NCBI GenBank assembly: GCA_001632435.1 | Contig: KV423919.1 | Location: 62,001 to 126,000, forward strand | Direction of reading: 5' to 3' | From: Calocera cornea HHB12733 | Lineage: Eukaryota; Basidiomycota; Dacrymycetes; Dacrymycetales; Dacrymycetaceae | DNA length: 64,000 bases | Shown here: one piece after another, positions 12,246-21,985 of the stretch | Numbering within the stretch: the first letter of the stretch is position 1 | Layout of the letters: each line of letters begins with the position of its first letter | Program-made: the position numbers and the translations under genes | The notes under the pieces: generated by a model | Databases searched by the model: none | Told to the model about the DNA's origin: nothing | What the model saw: the letters and a program-made list of their open reading frames with translations, nothing else

Positions 12246-13018
12246 TTCCTTTCTGATTCAGCTCTATTCGTATCGGCAGTCGTATCCTTGAGATAGAAAG
12301 ATGTGCAGGTATGTGTTCAATAAGCCAGTTGGTGGGTAGTAGTACCGTACGTGCAGGTGCAGTCTACCTTTGCGCGCCGAGTCAGGGTGCCGAGTCGATG
12401 AAGGACCCTGGCTAATCCGGAAGCAAAGTCTTGGGCGCTTCTTGCTACTTCCAACGACCACGCGGTCACCCCTTGCATTTCCGAGCTCTGCTTTTCTAGT
12501 GGCTGCTTTTCCCGAACTCCATGCATTGGTTACTGCATGCTCCTAACGCTCGGCGATGCTCCCTCTCTGCAGCAGGCATCCGCTCTCTTGGGCTCGTGCG
12601 CTGCGACCTCGCGGGAATGAACCGTGCAGGGAATGAGGCTGTCACCTCGTGAGCTCCACAGTGCGAACCCTAAAGTTCCGAATTACCCCGCGATTTCTGA
12701 TACAGTTGCCCCTGTGGCCACCCCCACAAGGGAAACCAGCGCCATGTGGCATGACGCTGGCAAGGACACAGTGCTTTGAGTCATGTCCTCTCCGGGAAAC
12801 AGTTGTTGATACGATCATCCTCCTCGTCATGATAGGAAGAAAGCAGGTCGCGATCGTTGAAACTCGGAACGAAGGAATCTATACCACTTCATGGCTTCCT
12901 TGGGCAAGCGCCAGGACTACTTAAAGCCGGTCCCATAGCGCCAATCCTCTATGAGCGCCCACTTCAGATCCAACTGCTCTAGGACCCCCTCCCGCGAGTC
13001 AACACATCCCACTACACC
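12246..13018. promoter_or_regulatory. Divergent promoter region, eIF2B gamma / NADAR copy 1
   Basis: No gene is supported in these 773 bp. An AT-richer block ACTACTTAAAG lies about 105 bp upstream of the NADAR copy 1 start and may act as its core promoter. Nothing else is recognised. Confidence 0.4.
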
Positions 13019-13831
13019 ATGGCAATGTACGCGGCCACCGGATATGCTCCCTCCGCCTACGGCTCCACCTATCAGTCAGGCTGGAACGCAGCGACGACCT
13101 ACCCCGCAACAGCTGGGACTATGGTCCCTTACAATCAGGCGCCTTACCTCGGCACGGTCGAACTTTACAACGCCTTGGGCACTACCCAGTATCCCAGCTC
13201 CCGGCGCCCCTGGTCCCATCACCGTATGAGGTCGACCATCGAATTCAATGACTGGGACTCCAGCAACCCATACTGGATCTTGTCGACCGCTGCTCCCCTT
13301 CCTTTGTACGATGAGCAGGGACGCTACTATGCGACTGCTGCTCATCTGTTTCAGTCGAGGAAGGTAATTGCACGCCGGCTCTCTCCTGTTACAGGGACAG
13401 TCCGCTCATGAGAGGCTTGTCCCTCCAGTTCTTGGATCCGCGCTTGTCCGATCAAATCAGCGCTTGTCCAACGGCTAGAGCTGCCAAGGACCTCGCCGAC
13501 TCATGGCGACCCTACATCCGGCCCGATTGGAGGAGGGTGAATGGCCAAATCGTGCGCTCCTCATGAAGCCTAGTTTAGACGATGCTGAACAGCGGCTTCA
13601 GATGGAGTGGGTGCTTCACGAGAAGCTCCGGCAGCATCCTCAATTCAGGGATCTGCTGCTGAACACGGGCAGGGCATATTTGCTTAACGTGGGTCCATTC
13701 GAACAAACCCGCCACTCTTAAATAACCTGGAACTTTAGACCTCTCAGGATGACTACTTCTGGGGAATTGGTAGTGGACGTGGACGCAACGAGCTCGGCCG
13801 AGCTCTGATGAGGCTACGCAAGGAACTTTAG
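13019..13831 (+). CDS. NADAR-domain protein, copy 1
   Basis: First of five plus-strand NADAR (PF08719, DUF1768, YbiA-like) genes. Four exons, 13019-13363, 13429-13551, 13593-13688 and 13748-13831, give about 215 residues. NADAR domains cleave N-glycosidic bonds of ADP-ribose-type compounds, and some remove ADP-ribose from guanine. Seen: a Tyr/Ala-rich N-terminal extension of about 70 residues unlike the other copies, then PYWILST, the signature ATAAHLFQSRK, WVLHEKLRQHPQFRDLLL, and the C-terminal FWGIGSGRGRNELGRALM. The first intron falls exactly after the Lys of the signature, as in all copies. The signature is AEHL[FY]Q in copies 2-5 but AAHLFQ here: the conserved Glu is Ala. The third exon needs a 41-nt intron (13552-13592), short but with GT..AG and a CTGAAC branch site. 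Confidence 0.78.
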
Positions 13832-14317
13832 CTCGGCCTTATCTGTCTTTCGCCTGTCTCTATTCGCTATCGGACTCTCAGTACTAGTATGGCGACTGAA
13901 TGATTGCTTCTCTGTTAGTGAATTTATTGTAATTGTACTATGCGTGGACTTCTGGCAGGGAACAAGGATGGAGGCTACTGAAGGGCACCGATGGAGAATT
14001 GGAGGCGAGAGTTATGGATCGCCTCAATCTTGCACTCCTCTTCTCGGCGGTATATGCCAAAGGGGCGCTATCGCCAGGGGTTACCAACATGATCTGGCCG
14101 CGGTGTTATCGGAGGTTTCGTGCCTCGGTCTTGTACCCACTATCTCGAACCTGCCCGCTCGCCTCGTGTGTCTCTCCAAACGCCATTCTAACGGCGCTCC
14201 CCGGGGCATCACCCCCTCGTGTCCCCCGTCTGATGGCCTGATCTGCTCGAATATAGAACCCATGAAAGAAAGCTCCTAGGACATCACTCGCTCTTATTCC
14301 TCATAACACCACCCCAC
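13832..14317. other. Spacer between NADAR copies 1 and 2
   Basis: Open frames of about 100 codons at 13933-14279 overlap one another in different frames and show no NADAR or other motif, so they are not called. The last 40 bp before 14318 are the presumed leader of copy 2. Confidence 0.4.
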
Positions 14318-15436
14318 ATGTCTCTTTCTCCACCTCGCGGCCCACCCGCACCAAATCCTGTCGTGATTCTTCATGAAAGCGGGCCTCATGAGCCCTGGTA
14401 CATCCTTACCCGAGTATCGCCCCATCCTATCGTATACAAGGGGAATGAATATCTGACTGCCGAACATCTGTTTCAAACTCTCAAGGTTGGTATCATTCAC
14501 ATATTTTTATCTGCTGCCGTGGTCAATGATGTCTCACATTCGATCCAGTACGCAGAGCTTGCTGAGAGAAGCATGAGTATTCCTGCAACTTTGCCCCTCC
14601 CGCCAGCAGGGACCTGGCCAGATGACTGCTTACCTAGAGACTTTTATGCCGATGAACCGGAAGAGTGTCCCCGGGCTGTGACAGTTATGCGGTACGTGAT
14701 CTATCTCAAGCTGCAACAGCATAGAGACGTCTGGACTCGCCTTCTGGAAACCCGCAGTGCTGATCTCTCTCTGGTGGGTGTGCTCCTTTCTTGACTAGAA
14801 ATCAGCTGACTGGATTTAAGGCCTCTGATGACCCATTTTGGGGAAGGCGCCTTTGGCCGGCTGGTACAGTCGACTCTGTCTAAGCCGATGATGTCGGGAG
14901 GGGGCGTTGGTTATCGACTTAGAGAGAGTATCAGTATTCGGAGCTCGGACTTAATGGATTGGAGATTGAAATAAGTCACATGATCTCGGACATAAGCCTC
15001 TTTAAGTCACATGACAACACCAATAAGCTGCTTAAAGTAAGCATATGCATACTTACTCATGCCTTATGGTGCCAAATAAGCACAAAGCCATTTGGATGCA
15101 GAGACAGGGTCTGCAATGACGTGTACGGCTCCTTTTCTCTTCTCCAGGAACTTCCAGAAGTCTGGCCTTGGCTCCAAGATCCCCGGAAGAACTCTCTCTA
15201 AGCCAATAATACTAGGACGACACCACGATCTCGGTATTGTGTATTGGATTATAAGGCGGAGCCAATTTCCCCCCTTTCCCAAGTCGGGAGGGGCCAAATC
15301 GTATCGGCTTAGAGAGAATATCGGCTTAGAGAGTATCGGCTTAGACAGAGTTGACTGTATCAATGACCGAGACTGGTTCGGATGGATGCTTACCGAGCTA
15401 CGGGAGACCTTGAAAGGCGGATACATGGCCTACTAA
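14318..15436 (+). pseudogene. NADAR-domain gene, copy 2, last exon interrupted by a MITE
   Basis: Exons 14318-14485 and 14549-14773 are intact and encode ESGPHEPWYILTRVSPH, the signature YLTAEHLFQTLK with the conserved Glu, and a region rich in acidic residues. The third exon starts at 14821 (ASDDPFWGRRLWPAG) and is broken after 14866 by a 491-bp element. Its other half resumes at 15360 (NDRDWFGWMLTELRETL) and ends at 15436. Counting 14821-14866 plus 15360-15436 gives 123 nt, exactly 41 codons, so removal of the element with one TA copy leaves an open frame of about 171 residues. As it stands the frame stops inside the element after about 20 codons of exon 3, losing the C-terminal W-G-x(n)-LM-x-LR helix that all other copies keep. 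The insertion therefore probably inactivates this copy. Confidence 0.8.
14867..15357. mobile_element. MITE of Tc1/mariner type, 491 bp, TA target-site duplication
   Basis: The element starts CAGTCGACTCTGTCTAAGCC and its other end, read on the minus strand, starts CAGTCAACTCTGTCTAAGCC; the terminal inverted repeats are about 23 bp with one mismatch. It is flanked by TA on both sides (14865-14866 and 15358-15359). CAGT ends plus a TA duplication are typical of Tc1/mariner elements. Subterminal copies of TCGGCTTAGAGAG occur three times near the right end. There is no transposase frame, so it is non-autonomous. High terminal-repeat identity and an intact host frame on either side suggest a recent insertion. 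Confidence 0.85.
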
Positions 15437-15671
15437 TTGGTCATCTTAGATAGTCTAGGTATGGAACAGGCATATGGCGTGCATTACTCGCTGGTAGCTG
15501 GCTATGAGTTGTTGTCTGTTCGGACATGCGGAAGATGAGTGAGGGACTTCTTGAGTAGGGTTATCGTGTCCGCGTGTGTGTCCTATTCTGAATAACCTTC
15601 CAAAGACCCCGACTCCGTTGTACGGCTCCGTGCCTGAGAGGGGAGAGTCGAGACTTGATGTATGCAAACCA
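15437..15671. other. Spacer between NADAR copy 2 and the hAT element
   Basis: Short non-coding flank. It ends in the target sequence CTTCTTGG (15672-15679), which is duplicated at 19037-19044 around the hAT transposon. Confidence 0.5.
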
Positions 15672-15964
15672 CTTCTTGGTAGGGATGGACGCAGTTCGAA
15701 CTGAACCATGAGAACCAACGGTTCTCAGTTCTGGTCCGGTTCTGGAGCGGAGCCAGGACTGAACCAGGACCGGCCAGTATCAGAATGACTGTCTGGTTCT
15801 GAACCGGTTCAGAACTGGTTCAAAACGGTTCAGAATAGTCTTGGCAAGACATGGTCTAGGTCTGAATCCGCTGTCAACCCGGATTGTCCGCCGCTCCTCA
15901 GACCTAAAGGTCAATAGCAGATTTGCACTTTCCAGCACCCTGGTCCGATCCATCCCATCCCATC

Positions 15965-18881
15965 ATGAGCAGCCTTGGATCATTTGCAAGCTCACCACCG
16001 CTCAGTCCAGTTCCTGATGGAGCACTCTCCGATGATGGTAAGCAGACATATCTGCATAATGGTCTGTAGCTGAATGTACTCAGATATCAACTTCCTTGAT
16101 ACCGCTTCCAGTCAGCCAGCCAGTTCTGTTCAAGCTCAGAAGCGGACAGCCAACACTGTTGAGCTAAGTGAGGATTCTGAGATCAAGATCATTGAGCCAA
16201 AGCGGGCTCGACACATCCGTCAGAGTGCAGTCATCCACATCTACTTCACTGAGCCTGATGGTCCGGATATGGCACGATGGTGCAAGGCTTGCCAGTACGT
16301 TCATGGGGCACACTGAACTTGTTGTCCATCTAACAGAGTACCAGAGCTGCACGAGAGAAGAACTCCAAGTTACCACATGATCTTGGGCGAATGGGACCAA
16401 AGAGCAGTACGACAATACTGTGGAAGCATTTGCAGCGTTTTCACCCAGCACTGTGGAAGGACTGCCGCCGTCGTGAGGGCCCTGAGACAGCTGAGCCTGC
16501 CTCAGCTTCCTCTCAGACTAGTCTCGATATCCATCTCCAACCGGTTGAGCGATACAGTCCTGCACGACTCCGTGAACACTGCCTGAAACTGGTGGCTGCC
16601 CTTGATCTTCCATTCACTACTGTGGACCGACCGGAATTCAAGGCACTTATCCATCTCTTGCGTCCAGAAGCAGCCACCCGTGACCTCCCAGGACGCAAAG
16701 GACTAGCCAACCTTGCGGTTAGCACCATGGCAGAAGAGAAGGCACGTATCAAGGCTCGACTCCACTCAACAAAAGGGCGGAAGAGCACCACAGTTGATGC
16801 ATGGAGCGATGCATCAATGCGGTCCTATATCAGTGCCAAAGCCCACTATATTGTGGCAACCGATAGCACCTGGACGCTTGAGCAAGATCTCATTGGCTTT
16901 CAGCTCATACGTAGTTCCCATTCCGGTGAAAATCTAGCGGCTATTGTGTTTGGCTTCATTGAAGAGATGGACATCATCCACGAGGTCGGTTGGATTACAA
17001 CCGACAATGCATCCAATAATGATACAATGCTCCGGTCTCTTGAAGAACTCATGCACACACGTGGTGTCATGTTTGACTATGAGTCGAATCACATCCGGTG
17101 CATGGCACACATCTATAATCTTGCTGTGATCAATATGCTGAAGCAACTGGTGCGGAAACCAGCATACGACAATGCAGCTGTAGCTGCAGAGGCACAACTC
17201 AGTCAGCAAGACCTTCAAGACCCTGTGGTGGCACTCCGTGCTCTCATTGTTGCTGTACGTCCTTCACCATCACTCCCATATAGCATATTGCTTATCTGCT
17301 AGCAGCTCCGGTCATCTCCATCACGTCGGGAGGCCTTCCACACTGCACAAGCCCTCCGACGCAACCTGCAACGTGATACAGCTGGCGAAGTTATTGGTGC
17401 TCTGGAGCTGTCAGGGGACACTCTATTTTCCTTCCTTATTCGGCTCTTACTTGCTTCAGAAGCACTTCCCAACAGGGAATCCGGCCTTCAGGGTCCAGGC
17501 CTATGGTCCAGAGTGTGGCCCGGACAACTGCGCAGCCATGAGTCTGGCCACTCATCACGACTCAGCAGCCACGACTCATACACGCGCAGCCTGGTTCCAT
17601 GACCTGCTCCATGATGTGCCCCATGATGTGTTCCATGCTCTGACCCATGCAGGTCTGTAGGGTATATATAGGTGGGCTTTAGGCCCCTTAGCTCCTCAGA
17701 TCTGGTCTCTGAGGAATCCCCCACCATAGGGACTTAGGCAATCGAGAAATCATACACCTATTCCCCTATACTCAAACCCCCTCATACGTCACTACTCCAC
17801 CTATTCCACTTGACTCTTGTACTTGTCTACCGTCAGGCAGCCTCATTACTGTGGTGTGCCCTCACAGGAGCTTGTACTTGACGTTCGAACACGCTGGTCA
17901 AGCACCTTTGCTATGCTCAGCCGTGCCCTTCTGCTCCGCTCCTCACTTGAGGCTGTTCTCCTTCTCCCAGAACATGAAGACAAGCTCGCCCGATTCAAGA
18001 TAAGTGCAGCTGGCTGGTCACGGATTCAGCAGATTGCAGATGTGCTTCAAATCACACATAAGGGGCAGCAGATGCTTTCTGCTGAAAGCCACCCAACGCT
18101 CTACATGGCAATTCCTGCCCTTGAGTCACCCATGGCTGCCTGGGAGAAGCTTCAAAGTGGCCAATATGCCCTCAATGCAACAATGCAGAACGTTCTGGAT
18201 GCAGGCATCAACAAAATGAGCAGCTACTATTTGAAAATGGAGAAGACGGACGCATATGCCATTGCCATGATCTTGACCCCATACGTCAAAATGAAGTACC
18301 TGGAGAAATGGTGGACACGTGCATCCCCAAGCGATCCCTCAAAGACACTCGCCCAGCAGGCATGCCTCGCCTTCATCTCTACATTCAAGCAGTCTTACAT
18401 CACAGTTGCATCTGAGGACACGGCATCTCCGGTGCATGCAGATAATGAGCTTTGGGGTGATCTGTTCGACGCAAGTGTACAGCGGGCACCTGAGTATCAT
18501 CGGTACCTCAAGGAAGAACCGACACTCCATCCATCAGCCGGTGGGCAGGATACATTAGCCTACTGGCAAGCACGTCGCACAATCTACCCCGGTCTCTCTC
18601 AAATGGCAATGGACTACATGGCTATACAAGGAGCAGCCACTGCCATTGAACGTGTATGGAGCAGTGCAGCAAACACTGACACCCGAAATCGTAATCGCCT
18701 GTCCGCCAAAAAGTTTGAGGCACTCCAGTTTCTTAAGGCTGCATACCGGAAAGATTGATTTCAAGAGGCAACAAAGGAAGAGCGGGCTGCATGGCAAGCA
18801 GCACGGATGGAGGAGCTGAAGAATGAGACATGGCAAGAGGACATAGACGATGAGCTTGAATTTGTTCTCTCCGAAATGTAA
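15965..18881 (+). pseudogene. hAT transposase, interrupted by a solo LTR and a late stop
   Basis: Coding segments 15965-16037, 16084-16294, 16339-17254, 17306-17408, then 17872-18758. Seen: a BED-type zinc finger (WCKAC then LWKHLQRFHP), the RNase H-like core with TVDAWSDASMRSYISAKAHY and WITTDNASNNDTML (catalytic-type acidic residues), HIRCMAHIYNLAV, LDVRTRWSSTF, and the hAT C-terminal dimerisation segment (YWQARRTIYPGLSQMAMDY, AIERVWSSA). Two lesions are visible. A 458-bp solo LTR with its target duplication splits the frame after 17408, and the two sides match in frame when one copy of the duplication is counted. A TGA at 18756-18758 is followed by a further 40 open codons ending at 18881, which may be a second lesion or simply trailing sequence. 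Autonomous activity is unlikely. Confidence 0.88.
17409..17866 (+). mobile_element. Solo LTR nested in the hAT transposase, 5-bp target duplication
   Basis: The insert begins TGTCAGGG and ends CCCTCACA, a near-perfect short inverted repeat with TG..CA termini, and is flanked by the identical 5-bp repeat GGAGC at 17404-17408 and 17867-17871. A TATATATA box lies at 17663-17670. These are the features of a single long terminal repeat left by recombination of an LTR retrotransposon. No gag or pol remnant is present. Orientation is inferred from the TATA box. Confidence 0.88.
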
Positions 18882-19044
18882 TCATGTCCGGCATAATACC
18901 ATTGAACCGGTTCAGAACCGGTCCTGAACCAGTTCTGAACCAGAACTGAGTCAGAACTGGACCAGAACTGCCTGGCGTCAAAACCACTCACCGGTCCAGG
19001 ACCGAACTGAACCAGGACCGAACCAGCCCATCCCTACTTCTTGG

Positions 19045-19602
19045 CCCTTAAGCCGTTTCCTCTGCATGGTATGTTCTGGGCGCAGAGAGTACTGTACGGC
19101 CTTGCAAAAAATACATATCCCGTGCTGGTGGTTTATCATTCCAAAGTACAGCCTTTTACATTGGCCATCGTCACGTTCAACTATCATTAGCTCCGAGGGA
19201 CCTTTGTACGAGTCGCACAGAAGGTAAAGGCGGAGGTGGAAGACTGACTTCTCCTGACACAAATCTGGAAGACAGGGGTATACTAAAGAGGGGCTGTTCC
19301 ATGTTTAGCGACGAGGTTATTTTCCCAGCCTATCGCGACATTCACCGGGCCTTCGTCGGGAGGGAATCTCCCTTTCGGTGGGATCATGGTGACCTGATTA
19401 CTATTCCCCTTGCCATTTCAGGTCCTTTTACACTTGAGCGTGGCGTCAAACCGCATGGTTTTACTCCATCTTGCTTCCAAGTCCTGATACTGATGATGTC
19501 TGGCTCTACCCCTTTCTGCATTTCTTATATAAAGCTGACGTACAACCAGTCTGTTTCCCTCTACCCTTCCTCGGTCATACTACACTCTGAGCAAACTTTC
19601 AA
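19045..19602. promoter_or_regulatory. Promoter region of NADAR copy 3
   Basis: A clear TATATAAA box lies at 19526-19533, 77 bp upstream of the ATG at 19603. A TACTGTAC octamer is at 19090-19097. No other gene is seen in this stretch. Confidence 0.55.
19526..19533 (+). promoter_or_regulatory. TATA box of NADAR copy 3
   Basis: TATATAAA, 77 bp before the start codon. The TATA-to-ATG distance is the same in copy 4 (77 bp) and nearly the same in copy 5 (75 bp). Confidence 0.6.
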
Positions 19603-20233
19603 ATGGAGTTCTTGTCCACCAATTCGAAGACCGTCGAACTGCACGAAGATGGCCGGTATCCATTCCAGCATTGGCAGGTTCTCACAAGTGTTTCTCCCTG
19701 GGGCATTTGGTATCAAGCCAAGTGGTATCCAACTGCCGAGCATCTTTATCAAGCCATGAAGGAAAGTATGAACTCATTAGATCTCTGAAGTAGGAGCTGA
19801 TGATCTACAGTATGAGGCTATCAACCCAGGGCTCAGCGAGTCTATTCGCCTTGCTGTCAACACAAACCTTGCTCGCGAGCTCGGGAACAACCCGAACAAC
19901 GAACAGTACCTTCCCAAGAACTTCTACCACAACGTGGGCACAGGTTACCCGCCTGCTGCTCTATTGATGCGGAAGGCCTTGCTCTTAAGGTTCAAGCAAT
20001 ACGAGGGGCTCCAATTTCGGTTGGAGCAGACTCGAGACGCCTATATCGAGATGGTATGCAACAGGATGCTTGCGCTAGACCAAACTGACACGAGGCCACA
20101 GAAGGGCTATAACGGCTACTGGGGGAAGCGCTCCGATCCGATTGTCAACACGGACGACAATTGGCTTGGTAGAATTCTAATGGAACTGCGTCAAACCTTT
20201 AGGACAGAGGCGACGGTCAATAAACCCAGATAG
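19603..20233 (+). CDS. NADAR-domain protein, copy 3, with a defective or non-canonical first splice donor
   Basis: Three coding segments, 19603-19761, 19811-20053 and 20102-20233, would give about 177 residues. Seen: FQHWQVLTSVSPWGIWYQ, the signature WYPTAEHLYQAMK with conserved Glu and His, YPPAALLMRKALLLRFKQY, and GYNGYWGKRSD...NWLGRILMELRQTF. In the other four copies an intron with a GT donor begins right after the signature Lys. Here the position reads GAAAGT instead of a GT start, one base from the ideal GTAAGT. Using the next GT (19766) shifts the frame into an immediate stop. So either the intron is spliced as a rare GA-AG intron, or copy 3 is a recent pseudogene. The second intron (48 nt) contains no stop and could also be read through. 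Confidence 0.7.
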
Positions 20234-21064
20234 ATTTAGACAGACTCGGAGATGCGCTAGGGGGATCTTTCAATATTGATGGCATTATGACAGGCAAGCA
20301 AATGACGCCGCCGCCCCAACTGTCCGACAGCTATGAATAGCCCAGTATCCCAAACTGGCACGACGCTGTGAAAGAACGGAGAATTCAAGCTCGAACAGTA
20401 TCAAACGGCAACGGTGACTAGGTAGCATAGCTTGAGTCTTCAGGCCAGCGACTCTGAAGATAGGCCTCTAACAGTGTGACAGGCCAGCGAAAGTTGTTAT
20501 GTAGATATCAGGGCGAGTGACACCCCACAGTGATGGCCACAAGAACGATTCGTGGACCGTAACCACGGGTGGCATCTGTCCCATTTCTTGCATTTCATAG
20601 ACCATTTCTTCTTCTCCCTTTGCTACTAAGTGAAGGGAAAGTGAAAGGCGGACCTTGAGACACCGCGATTCCACCGCGATTCCAATCAGTGCGCCTGCTG
20701 ACTCGACAGGGACGAGACTATCACATCGCCATATGGCGTTCGACCTCCATTCACTCCGGCCAAGCCGGGCCGTATGACGCGGGTTTCAATAGAACTTTGG
20801 CACTGTATTAGTCACCTGGCCTTGATCTTCCCATTCGCCGTGAACCGACGTTTTGGCTTCTGAAATTCCCGCTCAGACGCCGTCCCTCACGAGGTAATGC
20901 CGTGACATTGCCATGCGCATTGAACACGTTTGCAATCGGCCGATGACTGAGCATCATCTAACTGACTCGATCCCCTGTCTGCGTAGGTATAAGTACTTGT
21001 AGCTTGATCCATCCCATACCTGCACTCCTACATTGCCCTTCAGGACACAGACAAGTCCGGAGAA
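20234..21064. other. Spacer and promoter region between NADAR copies 3 and 4
   Basis: No gene is recognised. The last 200 bp (from about 20870: CGCCGTCCCTCACGAGG) resemble the sequence upstream of copy 5 at about 22868, showing that the promoter belongs to the duplicated unit. Confidence 0.5.
20988..20993 (+). promoter_or_regulatory. TATA box of NADAR copy 4
   Basis: TATAAG in the context GGTATAAGTACTTG, 77 bp upstream of the ATG at 21065. Confidence 0.5.
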
Positions 21065-21747
21065 ATGGTTTCCCCTACACTGTACATCACTGAACGGGAA
21101 GACTCGCCCTGGTTCTCCCTCACCACTCTTCACGAGGCTCCGCTTAGCTACGAAGGCGAGATGTACGCTTCTGCGGAACATCTATTTCAAAGACTCAAGG
21201 TACGCCGATGCCCGGCTATGTCTGAGCCATGATTTGACATGGCAGTATGAGGACCATGATCTTCCCGAGGAATGGCTTCCTTGGGTCCGACATGCTCCCA
21301 CTCCCATGAAGGCACGCCAGTGGGGGGTGGCAAACGAATCTGAAGAGTGGAAGTACGACTTCTACAATACCCCCACCCCGGATGCATCCTATCCCCCTGC
21401 AGTTCTGCTTATGAGAAATGCGGTAGGCATGATGCTTATGCAACACCCACAGAAGCGATGGCTGCTGCTCAACCCCTGCAACGACGGAAATATTATTTTC
21501 GTGAGTGATGGGTCATGCCTAAATCCAACCGGCAGCCGGCACTGCCCTAATACAGTTTTCCACGGAAACGTCTAAGCAACATTCACAGATGTCCAGCGAT
21601 GAGAATGACGAATACTGGGGAGTGACGTGGAGAAACGGCGAAATGAGAGGTTGCAATTGGTATGGACAGATCTTGATGGACTGCCGTGGGCTTTTTCTTC
21701 TGCATCACGCCGCATCAACCATGACCCAGGAGGCGAATCGGGTGTGA
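21065..21747 (+). CDS. NADAR-domain protein, copy 4
   Basis: Three exons, 21065-21199, 21246-21500 and 21589-21747, give about 182 residues. Seen: MVSPTLYITEREDSPWFSL, the signature YASAEHLFQRLK with the conserved Glu-His pair, YPPAVLLMRNAVGMMLMQH, and DEYWGVTWRNGEMRGCNWYG followed by QILMDCRGLF. Splice sites are canonical (GTACGC..GCAG and GTGAGT..ACAG). It is the closest relative of copy 5; both lie in a tandem duplication of about 2 kb that also includes promoter and downstream sequence. As judged from sequence this copy is intact and keeps all family signatures, so it is the best candidate for an active enzyme of the array. Substrate is unknown; NADAR enzymes act on ADP-ribose N-glycosidic linkages. 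Confidence 0.82.
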
Positions 21748-21769
21748 ATGAGAGTAAATGGACGGACCC

Positions 21770-21985
21770 CGAAGGTCGACAGGACCCAAAGGCCTCATCC
21801 CCAAGCCCTGTAAGCCCCTCCAACCCTAAATCCACAATGCGCAAACACTTGTACATACGCCCACAATGGGGCCCAAATTGACAATAAAATTGTTTGTCGA
21901 GAGTGACGCACGGAGATATGGACGGAGGCGGCCTTGGCGGCCCACACGTGGTGTTCTTCAATTGCCGCATGTTGGACCACCATAA
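21770..21985 (+). repeat. Direct duplication, first copy (partner at about 23725-23958)
   Basis: The block GGACCCAAAGGCCTCATCCC through ACACTTGTACATACGCCCAC, CAATGGGGCC and GACAATAAAAT recurs about 1.96 kb downstream with few changes. Together with the related NADAR genes 2.0 kb apart it marks a tandem segmental duplication. Confidence 0.85.

Larger units (their letters stand above)
15680..19036 (+). mobile_element. hAT-superfamily DNA transposon, 3357 bp, with 8-bp target duplication
   Basis: The ends are TAGGGATGG at 15680 and CCATCCCTA at 19036, perfect 9-bp terminal inverted repeats. They are flanked by the 8-bp direct repeat CTTCTTGG at 15672-15679 and 19037-19044, the hAT signature. 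Both subterminal regions (15690-15840 and 18895-19025) are packed with GGTTC/GAACC-type short inverted motifs such as GAACCGGTTC, probable transposase binding sites. Inside lies a transposase gene (15965-18881) that is itself interrupted by a solo LTR. The intact ends and perfect target duplication show the whole element inserted once, in the spacer between NADAR copies 2 and 3. Confidence 0.93.

Noticed and set aside
14864..15349. Reading the MITE in NADAR copy 2 as an intron
   Set aside because: The GT at 14864 and an AG near 15349 would put the last exon out of frame; TA duplications and inverted ends fit a transposon.
17404..17871. Reading the insert in the hAT transposase as a long intron
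   Set aside because: GT..AG ends exist, but splicing them shifts the frame; TG..CA ends and a 5-bp duplication fit a solo LTR exactly.
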